Below the pieces are notes generated by a model. It was not told the DNA's origin. It worked only from the letters and a program-made list of their open reading frames with translations, and made no database searches. Positions 1-8,770 of a stretch of DNA of 64,000 nt are shown piece after piece. Position 1 is the first letter of the stretch. Each line of letters opens with the position of its first letter. The stretch is from an uncultured Muribaculaceae bacterium (GTDB taxonomy: Bacteria > Bacteroidota > Bacteroidia > Bacteroidales > Muribaculaceae), in NCBI GenBank assembly GCA_910588065.1, contig CAJUPZ010000003.1, positions 1 through 64,000 on the forward strand, given 5' to 3'. Both the position numbers and the translations under genes were made by a program.

Positions 1-3
1 GTG

Positions 4-11
4 CAAAGGTA
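4..11 (-). promoter_or_regulatory. Bacteroidetes -7 promoter element facing left
   Basis: TACCTTTG read on the minus strand matches the Bacteroidetes -7 consensus TAnnTTTG. It would drive a gene lying beyond the left edge of the window. Confidence 0.5.
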
Positions 12-75
12 GACACTTTTTATTTACCCACCAAATTTTTCAGCAAAAAAATAGCGTTTTAACAGTAAAATTTAT

Positions 76-657
76 TCAGCCGATTGTTATTCCTGCGAAT
101 CCCATGAACGCCATGGCCAGTAAACCCGCGCAGATCAGCGCAATAGGCACTCCGCGCATACTTTTTGGAATATCGGTGATGGCAAGTTGCTCGCGGATGC
201 CGGCAAACACTATAAGGGCGAGGGTAAAGCCCAAGGCTGTGGAGATGGCATAGACAACCGACTGGAGCAGGTCAAAATTTTTCTGTATGACAATGATGGC
301 TACGCCGAGCACAGCACAGTTGGTTGTAATCAGGGGCAGGAATACGCCGAGGGCGGAGTAAAGCACCGGATTTATTTTCTTAAGCACAATCTCAAGCATC
401 TGCACAAGGGCGGCTATGACAAGGATAAAGGCTATTGTCTGCATGTAGCCTATGCCGAGGGGCGTGAGGATGAAATATTGCAGCATCCAGGTGACGGCTG
501 TTGACAACGCCATGACAAAGTTGACAGCCATGCCCATGCCTACCGCACCGGAGAGCTTACGCGACACTCCGAGGAAGGGGCATATACCGAGAAATTGCGA
601 GAAAACGATGTTGTTGACGAAAATCGCGGTGACTATGATGGAGATATATTCAATCAT
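76..657 (-). CDS. rnfA: Rnf complex subunit RnfA
   Basis: Integral membrane subunit of the Rnf complex, which couples electron flow between reduced ferredoxin and NAD+ to Na+ or H+ transport. The 193-residue protein is nearly all membrane helix, with the RnfA/NqrE-type N-terminus (NNIVFSQFLGICPFLGVS) and a cysteine in the segment TTNCAVLGVA expected to take part in the intramembrane Fe-S centre. It is the last gene of the leftward operon. Its start overlaps the rnfE stop by 4 bases (ATGA). Length is normal for the family. Confidence 0.95.
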   Translation of the reverse strand: MIEYISIIVTAIFVNNIVFSQFLGICPFLGVSRKLSGAVGMGMAVNFVMALSTAVTWMLQYFILTPLGIGYMQTIAFILVIAALVQMLEIVLKKINPVLYSALGVFLPLITTNCAVLGVAIIVIQKNFDLLQSVVYAISTALGFTLALIVFAGIREQLAITDIPKSMRGVPIALICAGLLAMAFMGFAGITIG

Positions 658-1244
658 CGGTGTATGGAGCGGATTCTGTTAAACAAAGCGATCATGAAGC
701 CGAGGGCTATGAAGGCTCCGGGGGCGAGGACAAAGAGCAGCGAGCCGTACGCTTCGGGATAGATGGTAAAACCGAAAACTTTGCCGCTGCCTAGGAGCTC
801 GCGCACCGAGCCAAGCAGGGTGAGAGCGAGGGTGAAGCCGATGCCAATGCCGAGGCCGTCGAAAAGCGAGGGCAGCACACCGTTTTTGCCGGCAAATGCC
901 TCTGCCCTGCCGAGCAGGATGCAGTTTACCACAATCAGCGGTATGAATATGCCGAGCATGGCGTCGAGCGTGGGCAAATATGCTTTCATGAGCATCTGCA
1001 GGACGGTGACGAATGTGGCGATAACAACAATGTAGGCCGGAATTCTCACTCCGGCGGGTATGAATGACTTGATCGAGGAGATTGCCACATTCGAGCAAAC
1101 GAGCACGCCAAGAGTAGCGAGCCCCATGCTCATGCCGGTGAGGGCGCTGCCGGTTGTGCCGAGGGTGGGACACATGCCGAGAAGCAGAACGAATGTGGGG
1201 TTGTCGGTGACAATACCTCTGTATAGAATTTTCAGCGGATTCAT
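654..1244 (-). CDS. rnfE: Rnf complex subunit RnfE
   Basis: Membrane subunit of the Rnf complex, homologous to NqrD and pseudo-symmetrical with RnfA. The 196-residue protein has about six hydrophobic helices, the N-terminal LLGMCPTLGTT segment and the NCILLGRAEAFA segment, each with a conserved cysteine. It lies 4 bases downstream of rnfG and overlaps rnfA. Transcription is presumably from the promoter upstream of the rseC-like gene. Confidence 0.94.
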   Translation of the reverse strand: MNPLKILYRGIVTDNPTFVLLLGMCPTLGTTGSALTGMSMGLATLGVLVCSNVAISSIKSFIPAGVRIPAYIVVIATFVTVLQMLMKAYLPTLDAMLGIFIPLIVVNCILLGRAEAFAGKNGVLPSLFDGLGIGIGFTLALTLLGSVRELLGSGKVFGFTIYPEAYGSLLFVLAPGAFIALGFMIALFNRIRSIHR

Positions 1245-1248
1245 GGTT

Positions 1249-1827
1249 TCACTCCTTATTATATATTATAGCTGCGGCATGGGCTCTGTTGAGCGCGCCG
1301 AGAAATGCCCGGCTGGTGATAGTGGCTGCGGTGATACCGTCAATATCTCCTCCATCCTTGTTTACGCGCATATCGGAAACTGCGGGGTCGGCACCGATGA
1401 CATCATGGCGGGTGCCGGGGGTGGCAAACCAGTCGGCCATCTTTGCTCCGAGGCCGGGGGTCTCGCTGTGGGAGAGGACTTCAAAGCCGGTGACAACACC
1501 GGAGGTGTCAAAGCCAAACATCAGGGAGATATTGCCGGAGAAACCGTCGGTGGCTGTGCATTCAACCGCACACCCGACAGCGGAGCTGCCCATAGCGGCG
1601 GGATAGACAGTCATCGAGTCGCCGTCGACGGCTACCTGCCGCGCCGATGATATGGGATTGTTGTCAAACGAGGGCAGTATTTTGGCGAGCGCGTCGACCT
1701 TGGCCTGCTGCCGTGCATTGCTGATGGTGTCGGCTGTGAGACTGTTGACATAGCCGAGGAGAGCACCTGCGAGGATGGTGATGACCCCGAGGCTGACAAT
1801 CATCCTGATTACAGAGTTGCCTTTCAT
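1249..1827 (-). CDS. rnfG: Rnf complex subunit RnfG (covalent FMN)
   Basis: Flavin-carrying subunit of Rnf exposed on the outer face of the inner membrane. From the ATG at 1827 the protein has 192 residues: one N-terminal anchor helix (VIRMIVSLGVITILAGALLG) and an FMN-binding domain with a flavinylation-type motif near the C-terminus (GITAATITS), where a threonine carries FMN by phosphoester in the family. The reading frame is open for 40 more codons upstream, but those lie inside rnfD; the chosen ATG overlaps the rnfD stop by 4 bases, as elsewhere in this operon. Confidence 0.93.
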   Translation of the reverse strand: MKGNSVIRMIVSLGVITILAGALLGYVNSLTADTISNARQQAKVDALAKILPSFDNNPISSARQVAVDGDSMTVYPAAMGSSAVGCAVECTATDGFSGNISLMFGFDTSGVVTGFEVLSHSETPGLGAKMADWFATPGTRHDVIGADPAVSDMRVNKDGGDIDGITAATITSRAFLGALNRAHAAAIIYNKE

Positions 1828-2777
1828 GCTTTGGCCGCCCTCCTTGCGGAGCCGAACCGTGCCGGCTTGAAGTAACGGTTGATGAGCGGTGTGAAACCGT
1901 TCATTATGAGTATTGCGAAAGACATGCCTTCGGGATAAGCTCCCCACAGCCTGATGACAAGTGTTATAAGTCCAATCATCACACCGTAGAGCAACATTCC
2001 CGAGCGGGTCATGGGCGAGGTGACATAGTCAGTGGCCATGAAGATTGAGCCGAGCAGCAGACCGCCGGAGAGAATCTCCACCAAGGGGTCAGCTCCTACG
2101 AGGAATGACATCAGCGCCACTGTTGCGATGATGGACACCGGAATGTGCCATGAGATGACGCGGGTTGCCAGCAGGTAGATAAATCCGATGAGCAGAGCTA
2201 TGGCACTCACCTCGCCGAGCGATCCTCCTACTCCGCCAACTGTCAGCTGCCACAGGTCGATGTCGGCGGGAGAGGCGGCTCCGGTCTTTATGAGCGACAG
2301 AGTTGTGGCACCGGTGGCTGCATCGGTATATGCGAGGCGGTCAGCTGCCGGGAGCGGCCAGCTTGTCATCTGCGCCGGGAATGAGAGCAGCAGGAACACA
2401 CGGCCAACAAGAGCTGGGTTGAAGATATTGCAACCGAGGCCACCGAAAGCCATCTTGCCGATGGCGATAGCGACAAAAGCGCCGACAACCACAATCCACA
2501 CCGGGAGGTTGGATGGGAGGTTCAGGGCAAGCAGCAGTCCGGTGAGGGCTGCCGAGCCGTCGTAGACAGTGGGGCGGCGTCCAAGCATCCATCGTGTTAT
2601 GGCATATTCAAAAACCACGCACGCCACAACAGACACCGCGGTGACAATAGCCGCGCCAAGGCCGAAAAACCAGAAAGCACACGCCAGCGCGGGCACCAGG
2701 GCTATGACCACGCTCCACATGCAGCGGCTCACCGAGTGCGGCGAATGAATGTGAGGGGGAAGTGAAACTGTAAACAT
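1824..2777 (-). CDS. rnfD: Rnf complex subunit RnfD (covalent FMN)
   Basis: Polytopic membrane subunit, homologous to NqrB, that carries a covalent FMN. The 317-residue sequence has many hydrophobic segments, the conserved GGLGCNIFNPALVGR stretch and a flavinylation-type motif DAATGATTL at about residue 155. It lies between rnfC, 19 bases upstream, and rnfG, which it overlaps by 4 bases. Length is slightly short but normal for Bacteroidetes RnfD. Confidence 0.94.
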   Translation of the reverse strand: MFTVSLPPHIHSPHSVSRCMWSVVIALVPALACAFWFFGLGAAIVTAVSVVACVVFEYAITRWMLGRRPTVYDGSAALTGLLLALNLPSNLPVWIVVVGAFVAIAIGKMAFGGLGCNIFNPALVGRVFLLLSFPAQMTSWPLPAADRLAYTDAATGATTLSLIKTGAASPADIDLWQLTVGGVGGSLGEVSAIALLIGFIYLLATRVISWHIPVSIIATVALMSFLVGADPLVEILSGGLLLGSIFMATDYVTSPMTRSGMLLYGVMIGLITLVIRLWGAYPEGMSFAILIMNGFTPLINRYFKPARFGSARRAAKA

Positions 2778-2796
2778 ATTGCAAATCCTTTAATTC

Positions 2797-4158
2797 TTAA
2801 CAGCGGCGGCATCGCGACGTTTTTTTGTCCGCTATGTTCTTTTTACCGAGGCGGATGAAGTCGACCAACGGTCTGTCCGAGGGGCAGGTATAGCTGCAGC
2901 ATCCGCATTCTATGCAGTCCATAGTTCCGGCGGCGGCGCCCTCGTCAAGGAGCCCGAGCCGTCCGTATGTACTTATCAGATACGGCTCCAGCCCCATCGG
3001 ACATACCCTCAGGCAGCAGCCGCACCTGATGCAGGGCATTGCCTGCGGTCTGCGCGCCCGGTCCTCGGGCATAATCAGTATTCCTGACACCCCTTTGATT
3101 GTCGGGGCATCAACATTGTTGGCGGCGCGCCCCATCATAGGTCCGCCGAGAACTATTTTGCAATTGTCACCGCGCAGGCCGCCGGCAGTGTCAATGATGC
3201 TGCCTATGCGCGAGCCGACGGCAACGAGATAGTTGCCCGGACGCGCCACATCTCCGGTTACGGTGACAATACGCTCCATCACCGGGAGGCCGTGGGCAGC
3301 CGCGCGGAACAGCGCGTGGGCGGTTGCCACGTTGTGCACCACCACTCCTACTGCCGCAGGGAGCGCTCCGGAAGGGATACTCCTGCCGGTGAGCGCCTGC
3401 ACGAGCTGCTTTTCGCCACCCTGGGGATATTTTGTCTGCAGAGCCACAACCTTCACATCGCTGAAGGGGGACGCCGCACGGGTCATCTCCCCGATAGCCT
3501 CAGGCTTGTTGTCCTCGATTCCTACTATGGCAGAGGCGGCACCGCAAGCGCGCGCCATAAGCCTCACTCCGGCGATGATTTCATCAGGCTTCGAGCGCAT
3601 CAGCGCATCATCGCAAGTGAGGTATGGTTCACACTCCGCACCATTAATTATAAGGTAGTCGATTTTTGCATCAGCGGGCGGAGCGAGCTTCACTTTTGCG
3701 GGAAAGGTTGCGCCGCCGAGCCCTACAAGGCCGCAGCCTCCGGCAATATCCCTTATCTCGGCCGGTGTGAGGGCATCCAGTTGCGCTGTATCGCGCAGCA
3801 TCTGAGGAGCTTTACGAGCATTCTCATCAGCGATATGATGATGCTCCTCCGCTTCAATAACAATCGCTTTGACTGGCATTCCGGTTGAAGAAAACACATC
3901 ACGGATATCTGTCACCACTCCGGATATAGGTGTGTGTATGGAAGCTGAGACAAAACCGGAGGCATCGGCCACAAGTTGCCCGCGGGTCACCTCATCGCCT
4001 TTGGCCACCACCGGGGTCGCCGGCGCTCCAATGTGCTGGTTCAGCAGCAGCATCACCTTGCGCGGAAGGGCTACCGGCACCACCGGCTGTCCGGCGGTGA
4101 GCTTGCTTTGCGGCGGGTGCACACCGCCTTTGGTAAATGTGGGGTTATGCTTTTTCAT
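2797..4158 (-). CDS. rnfC: Rnf complex subunit RnfC (NADH and FMN site, 4Fe-4S)
   Basis: Peripheral subunit expected to bind NAD(H) and FMN and to pass electrons through two 4Fe-4S clusters. Seen: the RnfC N-terminus FTKGGVHPP, the glycine-rich GGCGLVGLGGATFPAKVK segment, and two cluster motifs, CIRCGCCLRVCP and CIECGCCSYTCP, near the C-terminus. The frame is open 20 codons further upstream, but the ATG at 4158 gives the standard start and a 14-base overlap with the end of rnfB. The length of 453 residues matches Bacteroidetes RnfC. Confidence 0.95.
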   Translation of the reverse strand: MKKHNPTFTKGGVHPPQSKLTAGQPVVPVALPRKVMLLLNQHIGAPATPVVAKGDEVTRGQLVADASGFVSASIHTPISGVVTDIRDVFSSTGMPVKAIVIEAEEHHHIADENARKAPQMLRDTAQLDALTPAEIRDIAGGCGLVGLGGATFPAKVKLAPPADAKIDYLIINGAECEPYLTCDDALMRSKPDEIIAGVRLMARACGAASAIVGIEDNKPEAIGEMTRAASPFSDVKVVALQTKYPQGGEKQLVQALTGRSIPSGALPAAVGVVVHNVATAHALFRAAAHGLPVMERIVTVTGDVARPGNYLVAVGSRIGSIIDTAGGLRGDNCKIVLGGPMMGRAANNVDAPTIKGVSGILIMPEDRARRPQAMPCIRCGCCLRVCPMGLEPYLISTYGRLGLLDEGAAAGTMDCIECGCCSYTCPSDRPLVDFIRLGKKNIADKKTSRCRRC

Positions 4159-5008
4159 TGGCGGCAGGCTGTTTTCTGTAAATATTTGATTCGGGGAAAT
4201 TTGCTTTGTGGATGGCATCCGTGGGACAGGTGTCGACGCACTTGCGGCAGAGCTTGCATTTTGCAGGGTCGATATATGCGAGATTGTCAGTAACCGTTAT
4301 GGCCTCGTGCGAGCACACTTTGGTGCATTTGCCGCACCCGAGACAAGCGTTGGCACACACCTTCATGGCCTGGGCACCGCGCTGCCTGTTGGAGCAGGCC
4401 ACCCAGATACGCATGCCGCGCGGGCCATACGGACGGAGCTCAATGATGCTGCGCGGACACGCGGCGACACATGCGCCGCAACCGGTGCATTTTTTATCAT
4501 CCACCACAGCGAGGCGGCTGTCCTTGTCAACAGACAACGCACCGAATCCGCACGCCCTCACACAATCGCCACACCCGAGGCATGAATTGCCGCAAAGACT
4601 CTCGCCACTGCCGCAAGCCGACATCACCGCGCAGCTTGGCGCACCGTCATACACCGCAATGCGGGTGCGGGACGCACAGTCGCCGGCACATTTTATCACC
4701 GCCACTTTCGGCAGCGAGGCCACCGGCTCAAGCCCGACAACGGCCGCAATCTTTTTCATTGTTTCTTTTCCACCGCCGGGACATTCGAGGCCATCGAGCG
4801 TATCGGCAGAGCAGCAGGCCACCGCAAAGGCCCGGCAGCCACTCATGCCGCAGCCGCCACAGTTTGCCCCGGGCAGCAGGGCCTCCACCTCGTCGATGCG
4901 GGAATCCTCCTTCACGGCAAACCTGCGGGACACCCAGCTCAGCAGCAGCGCCGCAAGTATGCCTATCGCACCGAGCACAATAATTGAACAAATTATGCTA
5001 TTCATCAC
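4145..5008 (-). CDS. rnfB: Rnf complex ferredoxin-like subunit RnfB
   Basis: Entry point for electrons from ferredoxin. The 287-residue protein has an N-terminal membrane helix, a 4Fe-4S domain with the cysteine pattern CGGCGMSGC followed by a further cysteine, a cysteine-rich middle region, and ferredoxin-type repeats such as CTGCGACVAACP, CLGCGKCTKVC and CKLCRKCVDTCP. The start overlaps the end of the upstream rseC-like gene by 11 bases, pointing to translational coupling. The number of cluster motifs is typical of the longer RnfB of Bacteroidetes and clostridia. Confidence 0.95.
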   Translation of the reverse strand: MMNSIICSIIVLGAIGILAALLLSWVSRRFAVKEDSRIDEVEALLPGANCGGCGMSGCRAFAVACCSADTLDGLECPGGGKETMKKIAAVVGLEPVASLPKVAVIKCAGDCASRTRIAVYDGAPSCAVMSACGSGESLCGNSCLGCGDCVRACGFGALSVDKDSRLAVVDDKKCTGCGACVAACPRSIIELRPYGPRGMRIWVACSNRQRGAQAMKVCANACLGCGKCTKVCSHEAITVTDNLAYIDPAKCKLCRKCVDTCPTDAIHKANFPESNIYRKQPAANEKA

Positions 5009-5429
5009 TCAACTTTTCTATTTCATATCTAACTTTCCGACCGAGCCTCTTTCTGAAAATATAAAGCAGGAGATACCAGCCGGCAACAGCTGCACACAAG
5101 GAAACTGCAACGGCAAGCTGTCCGCCGCCGGCAGCTCCGGCAATGAATGCGGCCGCGAGCATCAGCATCAAAGGAACAAGAATATACACAGCCAAGGCAA
5201 TCATCCCTGCAGAGGAGCTGACAGTGACAGCCACCCTGTCGCCTACCGCCAGACTACAGCCCGGCGGAACAGCGATTGTGATTATATCTGATGTCACGCC
5301 GCCGCACACAGCTGTGAGCGCGCAGCCGGAGCACCCCCCTGCCGCGGCGAGTTTCACAGATGCCATTGTTGCAGTGAGCGCACAGACACTACCATGGCAG
5401 CAAGCCTTGTTTGTATTTTCAAATCTCAT
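4998..5429 (-). CDS. RseC/MucC-like membrane protein, first gene of rnf operon
   Basis: Small inner-membrane protein of the SoxR-reducing-system RseC family, commonly found at the head of rnf operons in Bacteroidetes. From the ATG at 5429 it has 143 residues: an N-terminal cytoplasmic part with a cysteine cluster (GGCSGCALTAVCGG) and two adjacent transmembrane helices in the second half. The frame is open 17 codons upstream, but a promoter-like element lies there, so the MRFENTNK start is preferred. It may serve assembly or redox maintenance of Rnf; that is inferred from context. Confidence 0.82.
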   Translation of the reverse strand: MRFENTNKACCHGSVCALTATMASVKLAAAGGCSGCALTAVCGGVTSDIITIAVPPGCSLAVGDRVAVTVSSSAGMIALAVYILVPLMLMLAAAFIAGAAGGGQLAVAVSLCAAVAGWYLLLYIFRKRLGRKVRYEIEKLSDE

Positions 5430-5446
5430 ATCAGCGGATGCGGTTG

Positions 5447-5454
5447 TAAAGATA
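5447..5454 (-). promoter_or_regulatory. Putative rnf operon promoter (-7 element)
   Basis: TATCTTTA on the minus strand is one base off TAnnTTTG and lies 17 bases before the chosen rseC-like start, giving a very short leader. A TTTTG lies about 23 bases further upstream. Confidence 0.45.
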
Positions 5455-5539
5455 CATATTTTCCAACATTTTTTCAGCAAAATAGTGCGACATCCGCATA
5501 TATATGTTCAAATGCCTAAAAATTCAACCATTTATGCAA

Positions 5540-5787
5540 TAAAATGAAGATGCGCTACTTCACAGCAGCGCACCTCCCTCATAACCAAAATTCAAGTATA
5601 TAAAAATTGTCCAACAAATCCGATACGAAGTGTGGCCTCATCCAGTGCCGCTACCGGTTGTGGACAAGGGTCAATACCATTGCTGAGAAATAAGGGGGAT
5701 AGAAGTGGAAACAAGGGGATGCAGCTCCGCCTGACCTATATTTTACAGATGTGTATTTGACATGTCCGCCGCAGCGGCTTGGAATCA
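5540..5787 (-). ncRNA. Candidate small non-coding RNA
   Basis: No convincing ORF occupies this gap. On the minus strand a full -7 element (TACCTTTG at 5801-5794) is followed by about 235 bases ending in a hairpin (TGCGCT/AGCGCA stem, 5551-5572) and a T-rich stretch, the layout of an independent sRNA gene. Internal GC-rich hairpins are possible (for example CCGC/GCGG near 5770). Length and layout would fit a 6S-like RNA, but I cannot recognise a family by eye. The downstream part could instead be a long rnf leader. Confidence 0.35.
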
Positions 5788-5793
5788 GTGGTG

Positions 5794-5801
5794 CAAAGGT
5801 A
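5794..5801 (-). promoter_or_regulatory. Promoter -7 element for the candidate sRNA
   Basis: TACCTTTG on the minus strand is a perfect TAnnTTTG followed by C. No protein start codon follows in a sensible position, so an RNA transcript or a long rnf leader is implied. Confidence 0.45.
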
Positions 5802-5857
5802 TGAACAAATCCGCAGATAACCCACAGACTGTTTGCAAAATAAAACTAATATTTTCA

Positions 5858-6021
5858 AGAGTGTGTTTACTTTTAACTTTATGAAACCCTTATAGGTACT
5901 TCCGGCCTGTTTTTAGATTTAATTCAGTCATTATGGAACCCCATAACTCCATCATTCAATCTAAAAACATCCTCGAAAGCACAATATAAATCTTAACATA
6001 AGTCAAAAGTAAACACACTCT
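5858..6021. repeat. 164-bp palindromic (MITE-like) element
   Basis: The two ends are 22-base inverted repeats starting AGAGTGTGTTTACTTTT with one mismatch. The inner part is also self-complementary (TTTTTAGATT near 5911 against AATCTAAAAA near 5960), so the whole unit can fold as one long imperfect hairpin. There is no ORF. It resembles a non-autonomous MITE or a palindromic intergenic repeat. No clear target-site duplication is visible. Confidence 0.6.
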
Positions 6022-6049
6022 AAAGCAGCGGTCGGTGCCGAGGCTGCGG

Positions 6050-6095
6050 TGCAAAAGAAAATCCCCGGGCGGAGGGTGCAGCCCAACGCCCGGGG
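6050..6095 (-). terminator. Intrinsic terminator of the GH84 gene
   Basis: A 9-bp stem CCCCGGGCG/CGCCCGGGG (6063-6071 and 6087-6095) is followed on the minus strand by a T-rich tract (ATTTTCTTTT). It starts about 20 bases after the GH84 stop. Confidence 0.75.
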
Positions 6096-6115
6096 AGGTC
6101 TATGAAGTGATAGAT

Positions 6116-8662
6116 TTATTTCTGGATGATTTCAAACACGTTTGCGTTACCGGAGAGAAGTACCTTGCGGGTTTCCGGAGCGAAGGTGATGTTTGTGTAA
6201 GCGCCGTCAATAGTGCGGCTTTCAATTTTTTTGCCGGCGGCGTCAAGCTGGGTTACTGTTATCTCGCCCTTGGGGGTGTCGAGCAGCAGTACAGCCGAGT
6301 TGGCATCGCCCTTGCGCTCGAACTCAAGGTTGCCTGCGAGGGTGAAGGCTGTACGGGGATTGTTGTCAAACGCGAGGAGCGCGGCATCGGTATTGTCAGC
6401 GGCTATGGCGAGCCCTACATTTGCGGCGGTAACGGGATTGACTTTGAATTCGCGAACAGCCATCCAGTTTGTCTTCGGGCTCTGGAGCTTGCGAAGGCGC
6501 ACATAGCGTGCATCGACAGGCTCAGCAGCCCAGTTGATTACATACACACCTGCGAGGGAGTCGGTGAGCTGTTTCCACTCCTTGCCGTCAAGAGAAGCCT
6601 CAAGCACAGCGGCGTCGAAATAGTCAACATCGTCAACAGAGTTGCGACCCTGGATAATATTGATATTCTCAACCTTTGTGGGCTGACCGAGATCAAGACC
6701 CACCCAGTGGCCTGCACGCTGCGCGTTGCCGGTGGTGTAGAAGGTGGTTGTGTCGTTGTCGAGCATCAGCTTGGCCTGGGTAGTGGCGAGGTTGCGGTAA
6801 GAGCCCACGGGGCTATAGATGCTTGGCAGCTTGCCGGTCTGGCTCTTGTAGAAATCATAGAGCATACCGTCCATAGCGTTTTCATAGAAGGGCTGGAGCT
6901 TCATTGTGCCGATTTTGTGGGCATCATAGTCCTCGCGGTCTTTTTCAGACATGAGGTTTGCAACGTATGCGTTCCAGAACTTGGCGGCATCTCCGCCCTC
7001 ATATATTTTAATCAGGTCGAGGGTGCGGTTTCCACGCACTCCGAGTTTGCCGAACTCAGCGAGCCAGGGGCGCAGCTCGGTCAGGAGCCCTTTGTTTGAG
7101 ATAGCCTCCATCTGCGCAGGCACCTTCTCGATTTTGTTGAACTCGGCGCGGAGAGCCTCAAACTGGGCGGGAGTGTAGTTGTTGAAGGGGAAGATTTCTG
7201 TTTCCCATGATTCATCCCTGCGATATCCGGTCTGGGTGTCGGCTGAGTGGATGGCGAAGAGACGGTAAGCCTCGGCAGCTTCGGGAGCAATGTTTTCGAG
7301 GCCACGCTCCCAGTTGTCGATAGGATTGTAGTCGGCTATATTCCATGCATAGTCAGCAACGCCGTAGAGAGCGAGCTTGCTTGCCTCGCCATGCTCCATG
7401 GGGTTGCTCTCTATACCTGCCACATCGGCTGCCGTGAGCGAAGTGTCAAGGCCATATACAGGACCCTGGAGAATATAATTGCGGCAATAGTCGGTCACGG
7501 GGAAGTTCCACCAGAACAGCGCGGGACGCTTGATACGGGAGTTGACAAACTCCAGTGTCTCAGGAGTGAGGTCGCTGCACACCACCGCACCTGTCCAGAA
7601 CACCTCGACATTGGGATTGAGCTTGTTGCCATACACGGCGAGCTGTCCGGTGGGTTTGGGGTTGGCCCACATCTGCGAGTAGTCGGTGGGGCAGATCATC
7701 AGGTTTGTCACATCGCCCTTTTTATCTACAAAGTCGCGGGTGAGGTCATTCACAAGCTGAGTCTGCATATTGGAGTCGGTGCCCTTGCCGCTGATGTCGT
7801 CAAAGAACAGAGCGAACGAACGCACGCCCAGATCATACATCATATCGAGCTTGTTCACAAGGCTGTCGTAGTCGGCCTTGTCCCAGCGGATATCTTTTCC
7901 CGGGTGGATGGCCCACACGAAATTGACATGATTGCGCTTGCAGGCCTCAACAAGTTCGTGGATATTCTTGGCCTGGTCCTCCGGATAAGGCAAACGCCAG
8001 TAGGGCGAGCTGTGATAGGGGTCATCTTTCGGACCGTAGATATAGTCTGTCATCTTGTTCTTGCCATAGAAATCTATGAGCGACAGACGCACCTCGTGGC
8101 TCCAGGGATTGCCATAGAAGCCCTCCACCACTCCGCGGTAAGGCAGGTCGGGATAGTCATTGATAGAGATATACGGCAGTGTCTTGGCTGCGGCCACCGG
8201 GCTGTTGACGAGCTGGCGGAGAGTCTGCAAAGCATAGAACACACCGCTGCGGTCAAACGCCTTGATGTCAACGCCGTTTTTGTCAATATTAAGCGCGTAA
8301 GCACCCTTCACATTCTTCACGCCTGCCTTTGCTGCAACCTTGTCGCCATAGCTCGCATTGAGTTTGAGGCCGTTTTTGCTTGAGGGCAACTGAAGTGTTG
8401 TGAAATCGCCGCTGAGCTCCTGCCACTGCTTGGCGCTCACCTTGAAGCCATTGCCAAAGCTGACGCTCTTTGATGAATCAACCGCCATGCTGTGGGGAGT
8501 CGGATTAACGATTATACCCTTGTGGTCAACCTTATGACCGGGCACCTTGAGGTAATTCTGCACCTCTTTGCGCTGTGACTGCAGGTCAAACTGCGCCGCT
8601 GCAGGCATGGTGGCGAGTGCTGCCGCCGCCAGACCTGTCAGAATAACTTTAGATAAATTCAT
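6116..8662 (-). CDS. GH84 beta-N-acetylglucosaminidase (O-GlcNAcase-type)
   Basis: Secreted or periplasmic glycoside hydrolase removing beta-linked N-acetylglucosamine from glycans or glycoproteins. Of 848 residues, about 1-23 are a signal peptide ending AAAQ. An alpha/beta pre-domain follows, then the GH84 barrel with the signature YRGVVEGFYGNPWSHE near 175-190 and the adjacent catalytic aspartates in FFDDISG at about 288-289, which act by substrate assistance in the family. The C-terminal part has an F5/8 type C-like domain (NLATTQAKLMLDNDTTTFY, then HWVGLDLG) that may bind carbohydrate. A monocistronic unit with its own promoter and terminator. Confidence 0.95.
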   Translation of the reverse strand: MNLSKVILTGLAAAALATMPAAAQFDLQSQRKEVQNYLKVPGHKVDHKGIIVNPTPHSMAVDSSKSVSFGNGFKVSAKQWQELSGDFTTLQLPSSKNGLKLNASYGDKVAAKAGVKNVKGAYALNIDKNGVDIKAFDRSGVFYALQTLRQLVNSPVAAAKTLPYISINDYPDLPYRGVVEGFYGNPWSHEVRLSLIDFYGKNKMTDYIYGPKDDPYHSSPYWRLPYPEDQAKNIHELVEACKRNHVNFVWAIHPGKDIRWDKADYDSLVNKLDMMYDLGVRSFALFFDDISGKGTDSNMQTQLVNDLTRDFVDKKGDVTNLMICPTDYSQMWANPKPTGQLAVYGNKLNPNVEVFWTGAVVCSDLTPETLEFVNSRIKRPALFWWNFPVTDYCRNYILQGPVYGLDTSLTAADVAGIESNPMEHGEASKLALYGVADYAWNIADYNPIDNWERGLENIAPEAAEAYRLFAIHSADTQTGYRRDESWETEIFPFNNYTPAQFEALRAEFNKIEKVPAQMEAISNKGLLTELRPWLAEFGKLGVRGNRTLDLIKIYEGGDAAKFWNAYVANLMSEKDREDYDAHKIGTMKLQPFYENAMDGMLYDFYKSQTGKLPSIYSPVGSYRNLATTQAKLMLDNDTTTFYTTGNAQRAGHWVGLDLGQPTKVENINIIQGRNSVDDVDYFDAAVLEASLDGKEWKQLTDSLAGVYVINWAAEPVDARYVRLRKLQSPKTNWMAVREFKVNPVTAANVGLAIAADNTDAALLAFDNNPRTAFTLAGNLEFERKGDANSAVLLLDTPKGEITVTQLDAAGKKIESRTIDGAYTNITFAPETRKVLLSGNANVFEIIQK

Positions 8663-8706
8663 GGAGTATGTTTTGGAAAGTTAATTCGATGGTATCAAAA
8701 TTTTCA

Positions 8707-8714
8707 CAAAATTA
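8707..8714 (-). promoter_or_regulatory. Putative GH84 promoter -7 element
   Basis: TAATTTTG on the minus strand fits TAnnTTTG, with GTTG 20 bases upstream. It predicts a leader of about 40 bases before the GH84 start at 8662. Confidence 0.4.
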
Positions 8715-8770
8715 GGCCTTTTGTTCAAACTCTCCAACACAAGGTCGTTAATGAATTACAAAAAAGCGGA

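Noticed and set aside
7247..8383. Long plus-strand ORF (378 codons) opposite GH84
   Set aside because: It is antisense to the strongly supported GH84 gene and shows no family features or promoter; such shadows are common in this GC-rich coding style.
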